DNA from: Berkiella sp963803015
GTDB lineage: Bacteria > Pseudomonadota > Gammaproteobacteria > Berkiellales > Berkiellaceae
Assembly (NCBI GenBank): GCA_963803015.1
Contig: CAWDKV010000003.1
Span: 558,001 to 622,000, forward strand
Direction of reading: 5' to 3'
Length of the DNA stretch: 64,000 nt
Shown: positions 9,498 to 19,631 of the stretch, piece by piece
Layout of the letters: the number at the start of each line of letters is the position of its first letter
How positions within the stretch are numbered: position 1 is the stretch's first letter
Translations under genes and position numbers: made by a program
The notes under the pieces: generated by a model
What the model was told of the DNA's origin: nothing
Seen by the model: the letters and a program-made list of their open reading frames with translations, nothing else
Databases searched by the model: none

Positions 9498-10811
9498 TTA
9501 CTGACTGAGTAAAAAAGCATAATCGCTTTCAATCCGCTCTAAACTAAGCTGTCTTAAAAAGCTAGTAAAGCACATCCAGGCAGCTATAGCATTGAGATCC
9601 TGGATTTGTGGGGGTAAGTATTTGGGAAGAACAATGATTTTCTCTTCTACCAGCTGAGCGATATCACGGATCTCCATTAAATTTGTTTTACCGCAAAACA
9701 AAAGCGGGATCCTGTCTAGTACCCCTTTGCGGACGGCTAATTGAATGAAGTTATAAACTGTGACGAAACCTTTTGTATAAGCGAGATCTTTGGTAAAGGG
9801 GCCTAACGTCGGTAAGCTGCCGCGAAAAACGCGAGCGCCTAGATTAAAGCAATCATCGTCGTCATAGCCTTCAGTTCGAAAAAATTCAAAAATATCTAAG
9901 AAAGTAGCGCCATCTTCCACAAGCTCTACCGCTCTAATACGATTGGCTAGTTTTTTCAGTCTGGCAGGATAAGAGACCAAACTTAATACTTCCATTAAAA
10001 TGGCTAAGCCTTCTTGCGTAATGGTAGAAGACGGAGAACCTTTACTTAAGAAAGTGCAGATCGGTTGATTTTTACCATTTAGAGTTGTACCAATATGAAC
10101 AAGTCCTTCATGGATAGCTAAAATTTTTAAATCACGCTCGTTAAACTTCGCATCACTTCGGATTTTGATATAGTCTGCTCCGGCAGCAGCATCTGCAATA
10201 ATACCATCACTTAAAAGAACTTTGACCATTTCTTCACTTTCATTAAAGTGTTGGTTTAACGTGTTTTGTAGATAAGTAATAGCATCTTGCGCAGAAATAG
10301 TTCTTTCTTCTTCGTAAATGACTTGGCTTTTGTCGATTTGATCTAGCGAGTCTGCCATCAGCATCCCAAGCTGCGCCAAGGAGGGGTCGCCTTCGTGAAA
10401 AACATCTTTGGAGGAGCCATACAATTCTTGAGAAATATAGGAAAATTCGGAAGTGCCTCTGGCTTCTAGCATTTGCAGCACACGGGTATATTCTGTGCAC
10501 ATCCGGCGCATCACCTGACCCACAACATTAAAATCGCCTAATTTTCTTGAAATCTCTCTTTTTATTAAATGAAAAATTTGTCTTTGGTTAGAAAAATCAA
10601 AAGTCTTAATTCCTTGATAATAGGCTTGCGTTACATCTGGTTGCTCTTTACATTTTTTGGCAAAGAATTTTTCTTTAATTTCGAAATTCCACTTTATAGA
10701 GTCAAGAATCCGAATAGGTGCTTGCGCGTCAACAATCGCATCGGAGAGATCTTTGATATCTTGTTGATAAGGGGTTAATTTTTTAGCATTAACCTTTTCT
10801 TCACCATCCAT
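9498..10811 (-). CDS. DUF1704 / QEGLA-motif putative metallopeptidase
   Basis: 437 residues from ATG 10811, chosen because AAAGGA sits six bases upstream; an in-frame ATG at 10826 has no such site. The conserved block AIHEGLVHIGTTLNG (near residue 238), followed by ITQEGLAILMEVL (near 268), is the H-x(4)-H ... E arrangement of the DUF1704/KIAA0895 family. Eukaryotic members include tubulin tyrosine carboxypeptidases; bacterial ones are often named flavohemoglobin expression-modulating QEGLA motif protein. Metal-dependent peptidase activity is therefore plausible but unproven. No signal peptide. Confidence 0.78.
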   Translation of the reverse strand: MDGEEKVNAKKLTPYQQDIKDLSDAIVDAQAPIRILDSIKWNFEIKEKFFAKKCKEQPDVTQAYYQGIKTFDFSNQRQIFHLIKREISRKLGDFNVVGQVMRRMCTEYTRVLQMLEARGTSEFSYISQELYGSSKDVFHEGDPSLAQLGMLMADSLDQIDKSQVIYEEERTISAQDAITYLQNTLNQHFNESEEMVKVLLSDGIIADAAAGADYIKIRSDAKFNERDLKILAIHEGLVHIGTTLNGKNQPICTFLSKGSPSSTITQEGLAILMEVLSLVSYPARLKKLANRIRAVELVEDGATFLDIFEFFRTEGYDDDDCFNLGARVFRGSLPTLGPFTKDLAYTKGFVTVYNFIQLAVRKGVLDRIPLLFCGKTNLMEIRDIAQLVEEKIIVLPKYLPPQIQDLNAIAAWMCFTSFLRQLSLERIESDYAFLLSQ

Positions 10812-10860
10812 ACCGAATCCTTTCATTGTGCTGAGTACAAATTAGCAGCTGTACAAATTA

Positions 10861-11003
10861 TACCCTTCCCAGATGAATTTTCGGCGTTGTTGCCTGCGCT
10901 CTCTCACCCCAGTCACGTACTAAAGCGTACGCTCCTGGGGCTTCGTTTGCTTGGCGCCTAGCCGACGTGTGCTCGTTAGAGTAAAAATCATCTGCTTTGG
11001 GTA
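10861..11003. repeat. MITE-like intergenic element with inverted ends and nested hairpins
   Basis: The left end TACCCTTCCCAGATGAATTTT (10861-10881) is an imperfect inverted repeat of 10983-11003 (AAAAATCATCTGCTTTGGGTA). Internally CCCCAG...CTGGGG encloses two GTAC boxes, so the element can fold. TA dinucleotides flank both ends. It lies between mutS and the DUF1704 gene, upstream of the latter. No ORF inside. Confidence 0.72.
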
Positions 11004-11085
11004 TATACTCTTTCGAGTATATCTCTGCGGTGGACTGCTCTATGGCTTTCTAAAATTATAACTTATAATCTTGCCTCTCGAGTTT

Positions 11086-13683
11086 CTAGGAGCTAATAGG
11101 CTCTATCATTCCACAAATATTTTTTATTTCATATAACTTTTGCAAAGCCTCTTTCGGGCTTAGTGTATCAGGGTCTACTTGTTCTAAATAATTAGCAAGC
11201 TTTTCCCATTGCGGATTTTTAACCGGTTTCACTTCTGGTAAAGGAGGAGAGGACTGCTTTAAAGATTGTTTTTGCTCTAATTTTTGCAATGTTTTTTGTG
11301 CGTGCTGTATCACATAAGCAGGGAGTCCAGCCAGTTTGGCGACTTGCAGGCCATAGCTTTTATTCGCAGGTCCTTTTTCTACGGTGTGCAAAAAGGTTAA
11401 GTTTTCGCCATGTTCTTTGGCGTCTAAGTGCACGTTTTCGACATTGTCTAAGCGCTCTGCCAGGTGCGTCAGCTCAAAATAATGGGTGGAAAATAAAGTA
11501 AGCGCATGGAGGCGCTGACTCAAGGCATATGCTGTGGCCCATGCTAAAGCTAAGCCATCAAAGGTACTCGTGCCGCGTCCAATTTCATCCATAATCACCA
11601 AGCTTTGTGTGGTGGCATGATGCAAGATATTCGCTGTTTCTGTCATTTCTACCATAAAAGTGGATTGCCCTTTAGCCAAATCATCACTCGCGCCTATGCG
11701 AGTAAAAATTCTATCGATGGGGCCAATCATGGCGCTTTGCGCGGGCACAAAACTTCCAACATGTGTCAATAAAACAATGAGCGCGGTTTGTCGCATATAA
11801 GTGGATTTACCGCCCATATTAGGCCCTGTGATGAGCAGCATGGAAAGGTTGGCGTTTAAATGAATATCATTGGGAATAAAGGGTTCGTTGCTTAATTGTT
11901 CAACGACAGGATGTCTGCCTTTTTCAATGGCCACCCCTGATTCTTTGGACAGCGTAGGGCAATGATAATCTAACGTTTTTGCCCTTTCCCCAAAGTTAGA
12001 TAAGACATCAATTTCCCCTAGAACAAGAGCTGCGCTTTGCAAAGTTTTGAGATCAAACGTTAAAGTTTTTAATAATGCTTCATACAGCATTTTCTCGCGG
12101 GCAAGGGCTTTTTCATTACTACTTAAGACTTTTTCTTCAAAAGTTTTTAATTCTGGCGTGATATAGCGCTCTACATTCTTGAGAGTTTGTCTGCGTAAGT
12201 AATCTTTTGGCGCATTGTTAGCTTGATTGCGGCTAATTTCAATATAAAAGCCATGTACGCGATTAAAACCCACTTTTAAAGTACTCAGCCCGGTACGTTT
12301 TTGTTCTTTTTGCTCAAGTTCTCGTAAATAACCTTCCGCATTTTCACTTAAATTGCGCAATTCATCTAAAGTATCATCATAGCCTTTTGCGATAACGCCC
12401 CCATCGCGTAAAACAAGCGGTGGATTCTCAACAATCGCTTTACACAGTAAATCATAGAGCGGCGCGTGCGGGTTTAATTGAGATAGCTTTTCTGCAGAAA
12501 GTACGGCCGCTTGTTGAAGATGGTTTTTAATATCAGGGATCACATGTAATGCTGCACGAAGTTTGATTAAATCGCGCGGTCTGGCGCTTTGCAAACCTAT
12601 TCGAGCCAGCACGCGCTCCATATCCCCAATTTCTTTTAATAAGGTTTGAAAAGATTCCAAATTTTCCATTTTTATAAATGCGGTCACTGCATCAAAGCGT
12701 AATTGAAGTTGCGTGTGATTTCTTAACGGACGGCAAAGCCAACGCGACAATAAACGACTCCCCATAGGGGTTTTGGTGTGATCTAAAACCGAGTGTAAGG
12801 TATTTTTTCTTTCTCCTTGTAGGTTTTGAATAAGTTCTAGATTGCGACAAGTATGCGCATCTAATTGCACGAAATCTTCACTTTGCTCCACTAGAATTTG
12901 ATGAATATGGTGCATGGTCGTGCGTTGCGTTTCTTCTGCATAACGTAATAAGCAGCCACTTGCTTCGATGGCGGCTTTTAAATGCGCGCATTCAAAGGCA
13001 TCTAGATTATGGACATTGAGCTGTAAGCATAATTTTTTGACGGAAGTGGTGTAATCAAAATCCCATGCGGGGCGCTTGTGAATCAGGGGCATGGATTTTA
13101 ACGGTTCAAGAAGAGAAAAATTTTCTGGGATTAAAAGCTCTTTCGCTTGTAACCGCTCTAGTTCATTTTGTAGAGAGGTGAGAGAGGGTACTTCTTGCAA
13201 TACCAAGCGACCACTACTTAATTCTACACTAGCGATACCATAGCTTGCTTTGTTTATAGCAATTGCGACGAGGAGATTTTCTCTTTTATCGTCAAGCAAA
13301 GCTTCATCGGTGAGGGTGCCGGGGGTTAAAATGCGTGTGACTTTTCTTTCTACAGGGCCTTTGCTGGTAGCGGGATCGCCCACTTGTTCGCAAATGACAA
13401 CAGGCTCTCCTAGGCTCAACAATTTCGCCAAGTAATTTTCTACAGCATGGTAAGGCACGCCCGCCATGGGAATAGGATCGCCTCCTGATTGCCCCCGTGC
13501 AGTGAGCGTGATGTCGAGCAGGCTAGCTGCTTTTTTGGCATCATCAAAAAACAATTCATAAAAATCGCCCATGCGATAGAAAAGTAACTGAGTTGGATGT
13601 TCTGCTTTAATCCGCAAATATTGCTGCATCATGGGCGTGTGTTGAGATAAATCAGCTTGCTTGCTATGTTTGGTTGTTGTCAT
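11086..13683 (-). CDS. mutS: DNA mismatch repair protein MutS
   Basis: 865 residues (E. coli 853). The N-terminal mismatch-reading motif is GDFYELFFDDA (residues 38-48, with the F-x-E residues that contact the mispair). The ABC-type ATPase has Walker A GPNMGGKSTYMRQ near residue 625, then the DELGRGT-type block (here MDEIGRGTSTFDG) and the STHYFELTHL motif. MutS recognises base mismatches and starts repair with MutL. ATG start with GAGGA seven bases upstream. Divergent from recA, as in other Legionellales. Confidence 0.98.
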   Translation of the reverse strand: MTTTKHSKQADLSQHTPMMQQYLRIKAEHPTQLLFYRMGDFYELFFDDAKKAASLLDITLTARGQSGGDPIPMAGVPYHAVENYLAKLLSLGEPVVICEQVGDPATSKGPVERKVTRILTPGTLTDEALLDDKRENLLVAIAINKASYGIASVELSSGRLVLQEVPSLTSLQNELERLQAKELLIPENFSLLEPLKSMPLIHKRPAWDFDYTTSVKKLCLQLNVHNLDAFECAHLKAAIEASGCLLRYAEETQRTTMHHIHQILVEQSEDFVQLDAHTCRNLELIQNLQGERKNTLHSVLDHTKTPMGSRLLSRWLCRPLRNHTQLQLRFDAVTAFIKMENLESFQTLLKEIGDMERVLARIGLQSARPRDLIKLRAALHVIPDIKNHLQQAAVLSAEKLSQLNPHAPLYDLLCKAIVENPPLVLRDGGVIAKGYDDTLDELRNLSENAEGYLRELEQKEQKRTGLSTLKVGFNRVHGFYIEISRNQANNAPKDYLRRQTLKNVERYITPELKTFEEKVLSSNEKALAREKMLYEALLKTLTFDLKTLQSAALVLGEIDVLSNFGERAKTLDYHCPTLSKESGVAIEKGRHPVVEQLSNEPFIPNDIHLNANLSMLLITGPNMGGKSTYMRQTALIVLLTHVGSFVPAQSAMIGPIDRIFTRIGASDDLAKGQSTFMVEMTETANILHHATTQSLVIMDEIGRGTSTFDGLALAWATAYALSQRLHALTLFSTHYFELTHLAERLDNVENVHLDAKEHGENLTFLHTVEKGPANKSYGLQVAKLAGLPAYVIQHAQKTLQKLEQKQSLKQSSPPLPEVKPVKNPQWEKLANYLEQVDPDTLSPKEALQKLYEIKNICGMIEPISS

Positions 13684-13841
13684 CAGTTTTCCTCAACACT
13701 TTCCAGAATGAATATGGTAACAAAAATTATCGCTTCGCGTTTTTCTGTGCCATAATGTACCCAAAGCGCTCATGTCTGGCGAGTCTAGATTGTCAATTAA
13801 AAAAATAGGTTAACTAACAATTCTAACGGGGAGCAAAACAT

Positions 13842-14957
13842 ATGGATGGTAATAAAAAACAAGCACTCAGTGCTGCGTTGTCACAAATCGATCGTCAATT
13901 TGGTAAAGGCTCAGTCATGTGGTTGGGCGATAAAAACGCTATCAGTGATATTGAAGCCATTTCAACAGGTTCATTAGGCCTTGATATTGCATTAGGGATT
14001 GGCGGTTTGCCACGTGGGCGGGTCGCTGAAATCTATGGCCCTGAATCTTCTGGTAAAACCACCTTAACCTTGCAAGTGATAGCAGAGTGTCAACGTAAAG
14101 GAGGCATTGCGGCTTTTATTGATGCTGAGCATGCCTTGGATCCCGTTTATGCTGAAAAATTGGGCGTGAAATTAGACGAGCTCTTAATCTCACAACCAGA
14201 CACAGGCGAGCAAGCTTTAGAAATTGCGGATATGTTAGTACGCTCAGGTGCTGTAGACGTTATCGTTATCGATTCCGTCGCCGCATTGACGCCAAAAGCA
14301 GAAATTGAAGGGGAAATGGGAGATCAACATATTGGTTTACAAGCCCGTTTAATGTCGCAAGCTTTGAGAAAACTGACCGGAAACCTGAAACGCTCTAATA
14401 CTTTAGCCATTTTTATTAACCAAATTCGGATGAAAATTGGTGTGATGTTTGGTAGCCCAGAGACGACCACTGGTGGGAATGCCTTAAAATTTTACGCTTC
14501 CGTGCGTTTAGATATTCGCCGTACGGGATCGGTTAAGAAAGGTGAAGAAGTTTTAGGAAGCGAAACGCGGGTGAAAGTGGTCAAAAATAAAGTCGCTCCC
14601 CCCTTTAAGCAAGCTGAATTTGAAATTCTATATGGCCAAGGCATTTCTCGTTTAGGAGAAATAGTAGAGCTAGCAGTGAAACTCGATCTGATTGAAAAAT
14701 CAGGTGCTTGGTATAGTTACCAAGGCAACCGGGTCGGGCAAGGGAAAGAGAATGCGCGTCAATTCTTGCATGATAATCCTGCCGTAGCCGAAGAATTAGA
14801 AGCGAAAATTCGTGAAAAGCTATTACCCGTCATTCCTCCCAGAAATCAATCAGCACCAGAAGCCAAAGAAAACACTAAAGAAGGCGTGAAAGAAAAAGTG
14901 GCAAAAGTGAAGCATGCTGTTGAAACCTTGGATTTTGCTGGAATAGAAGAAATATAG
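13842..14957 (+). CDS. recA: Recombinase RecA
   Basis: 371 residues. Walker A GPESSGKTT near residue 67, the conserved MAW region, loop 2 around FINQIRMKIGVMFGSPETTTGGNALKFY-type sequence, and an unusually Lys/Glu-rich tail. RecA forms filaments on single-stranded DNA for strand exchange. The ATG is preceded by GGGGAG. I looked for a CTG-N10-CAG LexA operator in the 158-base mutS-recA gap and saw none. recX and alaS follow closely and are likely co-transcribed. Confidence 0.98.
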   Translation: MDGNKKQALSAALSQIDRQFGKGSVMWLGDKNAISDIEAISTGSLGLDIALGIGGLPRGRVAEIYGPESSGKTTLTLQVIAECQRKGGIAAFIDAEHALDPVYAEKLGVKLDELLISQPDTGEQALEIADMLVRSGAVDVIVIDSVAALTPKAEIEGEMGDQHIGLQARLMSQALRKLTGNLKRSNTLAIFINQIRMKIGVMFGSPETTTGGNALKFYASVRLDIRRTGSVKKGEEVLGSETRVKVVKNKVAPPFKQAEFEILYGQGISRLGEIVELAVKLDLIEKSGAWYSYQGNRVGQGKENARQFLHDNPAVAEELEAKIREKLLPVIPPRNQSAPEAKENTKEGVKEKVAKVKHAVETLDFAGIEEI

Positions 14958-14972
14958 TATTTCAATAAAGAC

Positions 14973-15410
14973 ATGCGAACAGTTCGAGACGTCGCCTTGC
15001 GCTTATTGGCGAGGCGAGAGCATTCCCAAAAAGAAATGCAGCAGAAACTCTTGCAAAAGGGTTTTGCTCTTTCTGACATTACCCCAGTATTGATTAAGTT
15101 ACAGGATGATGACTTACTCAGTGATCAACGATTCATTGACATATTTATCCGTAGTAAGCGTCGGCAAGGCAGTGGTCCGTTAAAGATTTGTGCTGAATTA
15201 CAAAAATATGGTATTGATCTAAATCAAGTGCAAGCAAGCGAGGAATGGCAGCAAACTTCATGGGAAGTCTACGCCTTGGCCGTCAGAACGAAGCGTTTTG
15301 GTGAAGCCTTTCCTCAAACTTTGCAAGAAAAATGGCAGCAAACTCGATTTTTGCAGCAACGTGGATTTACCCCTGATCAAATTCGTTCAGCCTTCTTAGG
15401 TGACACATGA
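14973..15410 (+). CDS. recX: Regulatory protein RecX
   Basis: 145 residues, normal RecX size. Three-helix repeats with the family features ALRLLARREHSQKEMQQKL (near residue 7) and QRFIDIFIRSKRRQGSGPLKI (near 50). RecX caps and inhibits RecA filaments. Starts 15 bases after recA and its stop overlaps the alaS start (ATGA). Confidence 0.92.
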   Translation: MRTVRDVALRLLARREHSQKEMQQKLLQKGFALSDITPVLIKLQDDDLLSDQRFIDIFIRSKRRQGSGPLKICAELQKYGIDLNQVQASEEWQQTSWEVYALAVRTKRFGEAFPQTLQEKWQQTRFLQQRGFTPDQIRSAFLGDT

Positions 15411-18001
15411 AACTAAGTGAAATTCGTCAACAGTTTTTAGATTATTTTACAAAGAAAGGACATACGCTTGTCCCAAGCAGTCCTTTGGTTCCCAATGATG
15501 AAACGCTTCTTTTTACCAACGCAGGTATGGTGCAGTTTAAAGATGTTTTTCTGGGCAGAGAAAAAAGAGAGTACACAAAGGCTGCAAGCTCACAATGTTG
15601 TGTGCGAGCAGGGGGTAAACACAACGATTTAGAAAATGTCGGTTATACCGCACGCCATCATACCTTCTTTGAAATGCTGGGCAACTTTAGCTTTGGTGAT
15701 TATTTTAAACGAGAAGCGATTGGTTATGCTTGGGAGTTTTTAACCCAAGTTTTAAAATTACCCCCCGAAAAATTGTGGATCTCCGTTTATGAAGAAGACG
15801 ATGAGGCTGCTAATATCTGGTTAAACGAAATAAGAATCGATAAAAATCGATTTTCGCGTTGTGGGGAAAGTGATAATTTTTGGTCAATGGGTGAAACCGG
15901 ACCTTGTGGGCCTTGTACAGAAATTTTTTACGATCATGGACCCTCTGTCCCCGGTGGGCCACCGGGTTCTCCTGATCAAGAAGGCGATCGCTATATCGAG
16001 ATCTGGAATTTGGTCTTTATGCAATTTAATCGTTTTGCCGATGGAGAGATGAAACCTTTGCCTAAACCCTCTGTCGATACCGGCATGGGCTTAGAGCGTC
16101 TGGCAGCGGTGCTGCAAGGTGTGCACAGCAATTACGAAATAGATCTATTTGTTAATTTAATTCAAGCTGCGGCAAGCACCTTAAAAATTAAAAATGAAGG
16201 ACAAAAATCCTTGCGGGTGTTGGCGGATCATATCCGTTCTACCACTTTTTTGATTGCAGATGGCGTTATCCCCTCCAATGAAGGGCGCGGCTATGTTTTA
16301 AGACGTATTATCCGACGTGCTTTGCGCTATGGGCATCAATTAGGGGCGAGTGAGCCTTTCTTTTATCGTTTAGTTGCGCCGTTAGTTGCCGAAATGGGAC
16401 AAGCTTATCCCAAGCTGAAAGCACAACAGGCAGCGATCGAAAAAGTGATTTTGCGAGAAGAAGAACAGTTTGCAAGAACACTCGATCAAGGTTTACGTAT
16501 TTTAGAGCAAGATTTACGGCAAAGACGAAGTAATATCATTAGTGGGGAAACCCTCTTTAAATTGTACGATACCTATGGCTTTCCAGTAGATTTAACCGCG
16601 GATATCGCGCGAGAAAAAGGTTTACAAGTAGATATTGCAGGCTTTGAGCAAGAAATGGAAAAACAGCGTGCACGCGCAAGAGGGGCGAGTCAATTTGGAG
16701 CAGATTATAACCAAGCGCTGACCATCGATGTGCAAACCAAATTTACGGGATATCATTCTCTTGAAGAAAAAGCAGAAGTAGTTGCTTTATTTCAAGAGCA
16801 GCAAAATGTAGACAATCTTAAAACCGGAGAAAAAGGAAAAATTGTTTTACAACATACGCCTTTTTACGCGGAATCCGGCGGGCAAGTCGGTGACAAGGGG
16901 ATCATAAAAAGCGCTAAAGGTGTATTTGTTGTTGAAGATACCAAGAAAGCAGGCGATGCTATTGTGCATATTGGATTTGTTAAAGACGGACAAATCGCGT
17001 TAAACGAAACTGTTGAGGCCAAAGTCGATGCAAAACTTCGGCAAGCGACGAAATTAAATCATTCAGCAACCCATTTATTACACGCAGCTCTGCGAGAGAT
17101 TGTAGGTAGCCATGTGGTGCAGAAAGGATCTTTAGTCGAGCCACAACGCTTAAGATTTGACTTCGTCCATTTTGAACCTTTAACACCCGAACAAATTCAG
17201 CAAATTGAAGCACGTGTGAATGAGAAAGTATTAGAAAACACAGAAGCCACCATAACAGAAATGACACCGGAAGAGGCAGTGAAAACAGGTGCGTTAGCTT
17301 TATTTGGTGAAAAATACGGAGATAAAGTCCGTGTTTTAAATATGGGTAGCGGCTATTCTGTTGAATTGTGCGGAGGAACCCATGCGGGGCGCACTGGAGA
17401 TATAGGTGTTTTTAAAATCATCAGTGAAAGTGGGATTGCAGCCGGGGTTAGACGCATTGAAGCTTTAACCGGGCAAGGAGCATTAGCTTGGTTAAATCAG
17501 GCAGATAGTGCGGCACTCTCTCTCTCAAAGCTGTTAAACGTTGATAGGCAAAATCTCTCAGCGAAAGTGGTTCAAATCACTGACAGAGTCAAGGAATTAG
17601 AAAAAGAAACGCAGCGTTTGAAGGCAAAGCTAGCCAGTGGGGCTGGAAGTGATATGACAAGTGAGGCAATTTCTTTAGGGGAAATCAAACTATTAGTTAA
17701 AAAGCTTTCCGATGTTGAGCCACAAGTGATGCGAGAGATTATGGATGATTTAAAATCCAAGATTAAAAGCGGCATTATTGTGCTAGCGACGGTAAAAGAC
17801 GATAAAGTGCAGTTAATTGCAGGTGTCACCCCTAATTGTATCCAGCGCGTCTCAGCAAAAGACTTAGTCAATTTTGTTGCGGAGCAAGTGGGAGGCAAAG
17901 GGGGCGGGCGCCCTGATTTAGCACAAGCGGGTGGTACTAACCCTCAGAAATTAGATCAGGCCCTCGATTCTATTCGAAATTGGGTAAGTGAAAAGCTGTA
18001 A
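15407..18001 (+). CDS. alaS: Alanine--tRNA ligase
   Basis: 864 residues. The class II catalytic core begins RQQFLDYFTKKGHTLVPSSP, and the editing domain has the zinc-binding HSATHLLHAAL (near residue 555) and CGGTHAGRTGDIG (near 657) motifs. The C-terminal DHHA1/oligomerisation domain ends with GGKGGGRPDLAQAGG. It charges tRNA-Ala and hydrolyses mischarged Ser/Gly-tRNA-Ala. Start overlaps the recX stop. Confidence 0.98.
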   Translation: MKLSEIRQQFLDYFTKKGHTLVPSSPLVPNDETLLFTNAGMVQFKDVFLGREKREYTKAASSQCCVRAGGKHNDLENVGYTARHHTFFEMLGNFSFGDYFKREAIGYAWEFLTQVLKLPPEKLWISVYEEDDEAANIWLNEIRIDKNRFSRCGESDNFWSMGETGPCGPCTEIFYDHGPSVPGGPPGSPDQEGDRYIEIWNLVFMQFNRFADGEMKPLPKPSVDTGMGLERLAAVLQGVHSNYEIDLFVNLIQAAASTLKIKNEGQKSLRVLADHIRSTTFLIADGVIPSNEGRGYVLRRIIRRALRYGHQLGASEPFFYRLVAPLVAEMGQAYPKLKAQQAAIEKVILREEEQFARTLDQGLRILEQDLRQRRSNIISGETLFKLYDTYGFPVDLTADIAREKGLQVDIAGFEQEMEKQRARARGASQFGADYNQALTIDVQTKFTGYHSLEEKAEVVALFQEQQNVDNLKTGEKGKIVLQHTPFYAESGGQVGDKGIIKSAKGVFVVEDTKKAGDAIVHIGFVKDGQIALNETVEAKVDAKLRQATKLNHSATHLLHAALREIVGSHVVQKGSLVEPQRLRFDFVHFEPLTPEQIQQIEARVNEKVLENTEATITEMTPEEAVKTGALALFGEKYGDKVRVLNMGSGYSVELCGGTHAGRTGDIGVFKIISESGIAAGVRRIEALTGQGALAWLNQADSAALSLSKLLNVDRQNLSAKVVQITDRVKELEKETQRLKAKLASGAGSDMTSEAISLGEIKLLVKKLSDVEPQVMREIMDDLKSKIKSGIIVLATVKDDKVQLIAGVTPNCIQRVSAKDLVNFVAEQVGGKGGGRPDLAQAGGTNPQKLDQALDSIRNWVSEKL

Positions 18002-18087
18002 ATTTTCAATTTAGGTTTATCGCTTTCGCCAGAGGTGTTATATCATTAAATAAGATGTTAGAATTCTGCGTTTATATGGATTAGCTA

Positions 18088-19341
18088 ATGGGCTTAATTG
18101 TACAAAAATTTGGCGGGACTTCAGTCGCTGACATAACTTGTATGTTACACGTTGCCGGCAAAATAAAAGCGACTCAAGAAGCCGGGCACCAAGTGGTGGT
18201 CGTGGTCTCTGCAATGGGAGATCAAACCGATAACCTAGAAAACTTGGCCTATCAAATTACACCTAAGCCTTTACCGCGTGAGTTGGATGTCTTATTATCC
18301 ACTGGTGAGCAAATATCGATTGCACTTTTATCTATTGCCTTAAATGCTAAAGGCTGCCAGGCAAAGTCATATACCGGTTTTCAAGTGCCGATTAAAACAG
18401 ACAGTGCTTATACCAAAGCCAGGATCCGTTCAATTTCAGAAACCGCTATTCGAACGGATTTAGCCCAAGGAAATGTCGTCATTGTGGCAGGGTTTCAAGG
18501 GATTAATGAAAAAGGAGATATCACGACTTTAGGTCGAGGTGGCTCAGATACGACGGCAGTTGCTTTAGCTGCAGCCTTAGGAGCAGATGAGTGTCAGATT
18601 TATACGGATGTTGATGGGGTTTATTCAACTGATCCAAGATTGGTCCCCGAAGCGCGAAGGATGCCGCGCGTCACTTTTGAAGAAATGCTAGAATTATCCA
18701 GCTTAGGGGCACAGGTCCTGCAAATTAGAGCAGTGGAATTTGCTGGAAAATATGATGTGCCATTGCGGGTGCTTTCCACTTTCCAAGAGGGGCCAGGAAC
18801 ATTGATTACGTTTGAAGAAAAAGGAATGGAGCAGCCAGTTGTTTCTGGTATTGCTTTCAGCCGAGAAGAAGCCAAATTGACCGTACTTGGGGTGCCAGAT
18901 AAACCAGGGATTGCTGGCAGCATCTTAGGGCCAATTAGTGAAGCCAATATCGAAGTCGACATGGTAATACAAAATCAAGGAGATGATGGGACTACTGATT
19001 TTAGTTTTACCGTTTGCCGTCAGGATTATGAGCAGGCGCTTTCGATATTAGAAAATGTCAATAAATCCATCACTGGGCGCGGCTTGTTGGGAGATAACAA
19101 GATCGCAAAAATATCTTTAGTAGGCGTAGGCATGCGATCTCACGCAGGAATAGCCAGTACGATGTTTCAAGTATTGGGCAAAGAGGGGATCAATATACAG
19201 CTTATTTCTACTTCAGAAATTAAAGTATCTGTCATCGTGGACGAAAAATATTTAGAGCTAGGTGTGAGATCGTTGCATGAAGCATTTCGATTACACGAAG
19301 AGCCCCTGCAAGAGGACTACTCTCCTCTCAAGCGGGCTTAG
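18088..19341 (+). CDS. lysC: Aspartate kinase
   Basis: 417 residues, the single-domain aspartokinase type. The kinase motif VQKFGGTSVAD is at residues 4-14, the GRGGSDTTAVALAAALGA block near 152, and two ACT regulatory domains fill residues about 265-400. It phosphorylates aspartate, the entry step to lysine, threonine, methionine and diaminopimelate, and is probably feedback-inhibited through the ACT domains. It sits between alaS and csrA, as expected for this order. Confidence 0.97.
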   Translation: MGLIVQKFGGTSVADITCMLHVAGKIKATQEAGHQVVVVVSAMGDQTDNLENLAYQITPKPLPRELDVLLSTGEQISIALLSIALNAKGCQAKSYTGFQVPIKTDSAYTKARIRSISETAIRTDLAQGNVVIVAGFQGINEKGDITTLGRGGSDTTAVALAAALGADECQIYTDVDGVYSTDPRLVPEARRMPRVTFEEMLELSSLGAQVLQIRAVEFAGKYDVPLRVLSTFQEGPGTLITFEEKGMEQPVVSGIAFSREEAKLTVLGVPDKPGIAGSILGPISEANIEVDMVIQNQGDDGTTDFSFTVCRQDYEQALSILENVNKSITGRGLLGDNKIAKISLVGVGMRSHAGIASTMFQVLGKEGINIQLISTSEIKVSVIVDEKYLELGVRSLHEAFRLHEEPLQEDYSPLKRA

Positions 19342-19391
19342 ACCATAAACGATGACGTACGCAATAAGATTTTAATAGGAGATTGACCAAC

Positions 19392-19598
19392 ATGCTCATT
19401 TTAACTCGACGAGTGGGTGAGACATTAATGATAGGTGACAACGTAACTGTCACTGTGTTAGGTGTCAAGGGTAATCAAGTACGTATTGGTGTGAATGCGC
19501 CAAAAGATATTTCAGTACATCGCGAAGAAATTTACCAACGGATCCAACAAGAGAAGTCAGGCGGCAGCGGTGAAGGCTCTTCTTCTGCTTCCGAATAA
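19392..19598 (+). CDS. csrA: Carbon storage regulator CsrA
   Basis: 68 residues, ATG 19392 with AGGAG nine bases upstream; an in-frame TTG at 19383 is not a likely start. Begins MLILTRRVGETLMIGDNVTV and contains the RNA-binding VHREEIYQRI segment near residue 42. CsrA dimers bind GGA motifs in mRNA leaders. In Legionellales it controls the switch between replicative and transmissive phases. The Gly/Ser-rich tail (GGSGEGSSSASE) is an ordinary variable extension. Confidence 0.98.
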   Translation: MLILTRRVGETLMIGDNVTVTVLGVKGNQVRIGVNAPKDISVHREEIYQRIQQEKSGGSGEGSSSASE

Positions 19599-19631
19599 TT
19601 AAGTGGTCCACCTTAAAGTTTCAATCAACTC

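Noticed and set aside
13684..13841. Possible LexA box between mutS and recA
   Set aside because: CTGTGCCATAATGTAC has the first half only; no CTG-N10-CAG, and Legionella itself lacks LexA control.
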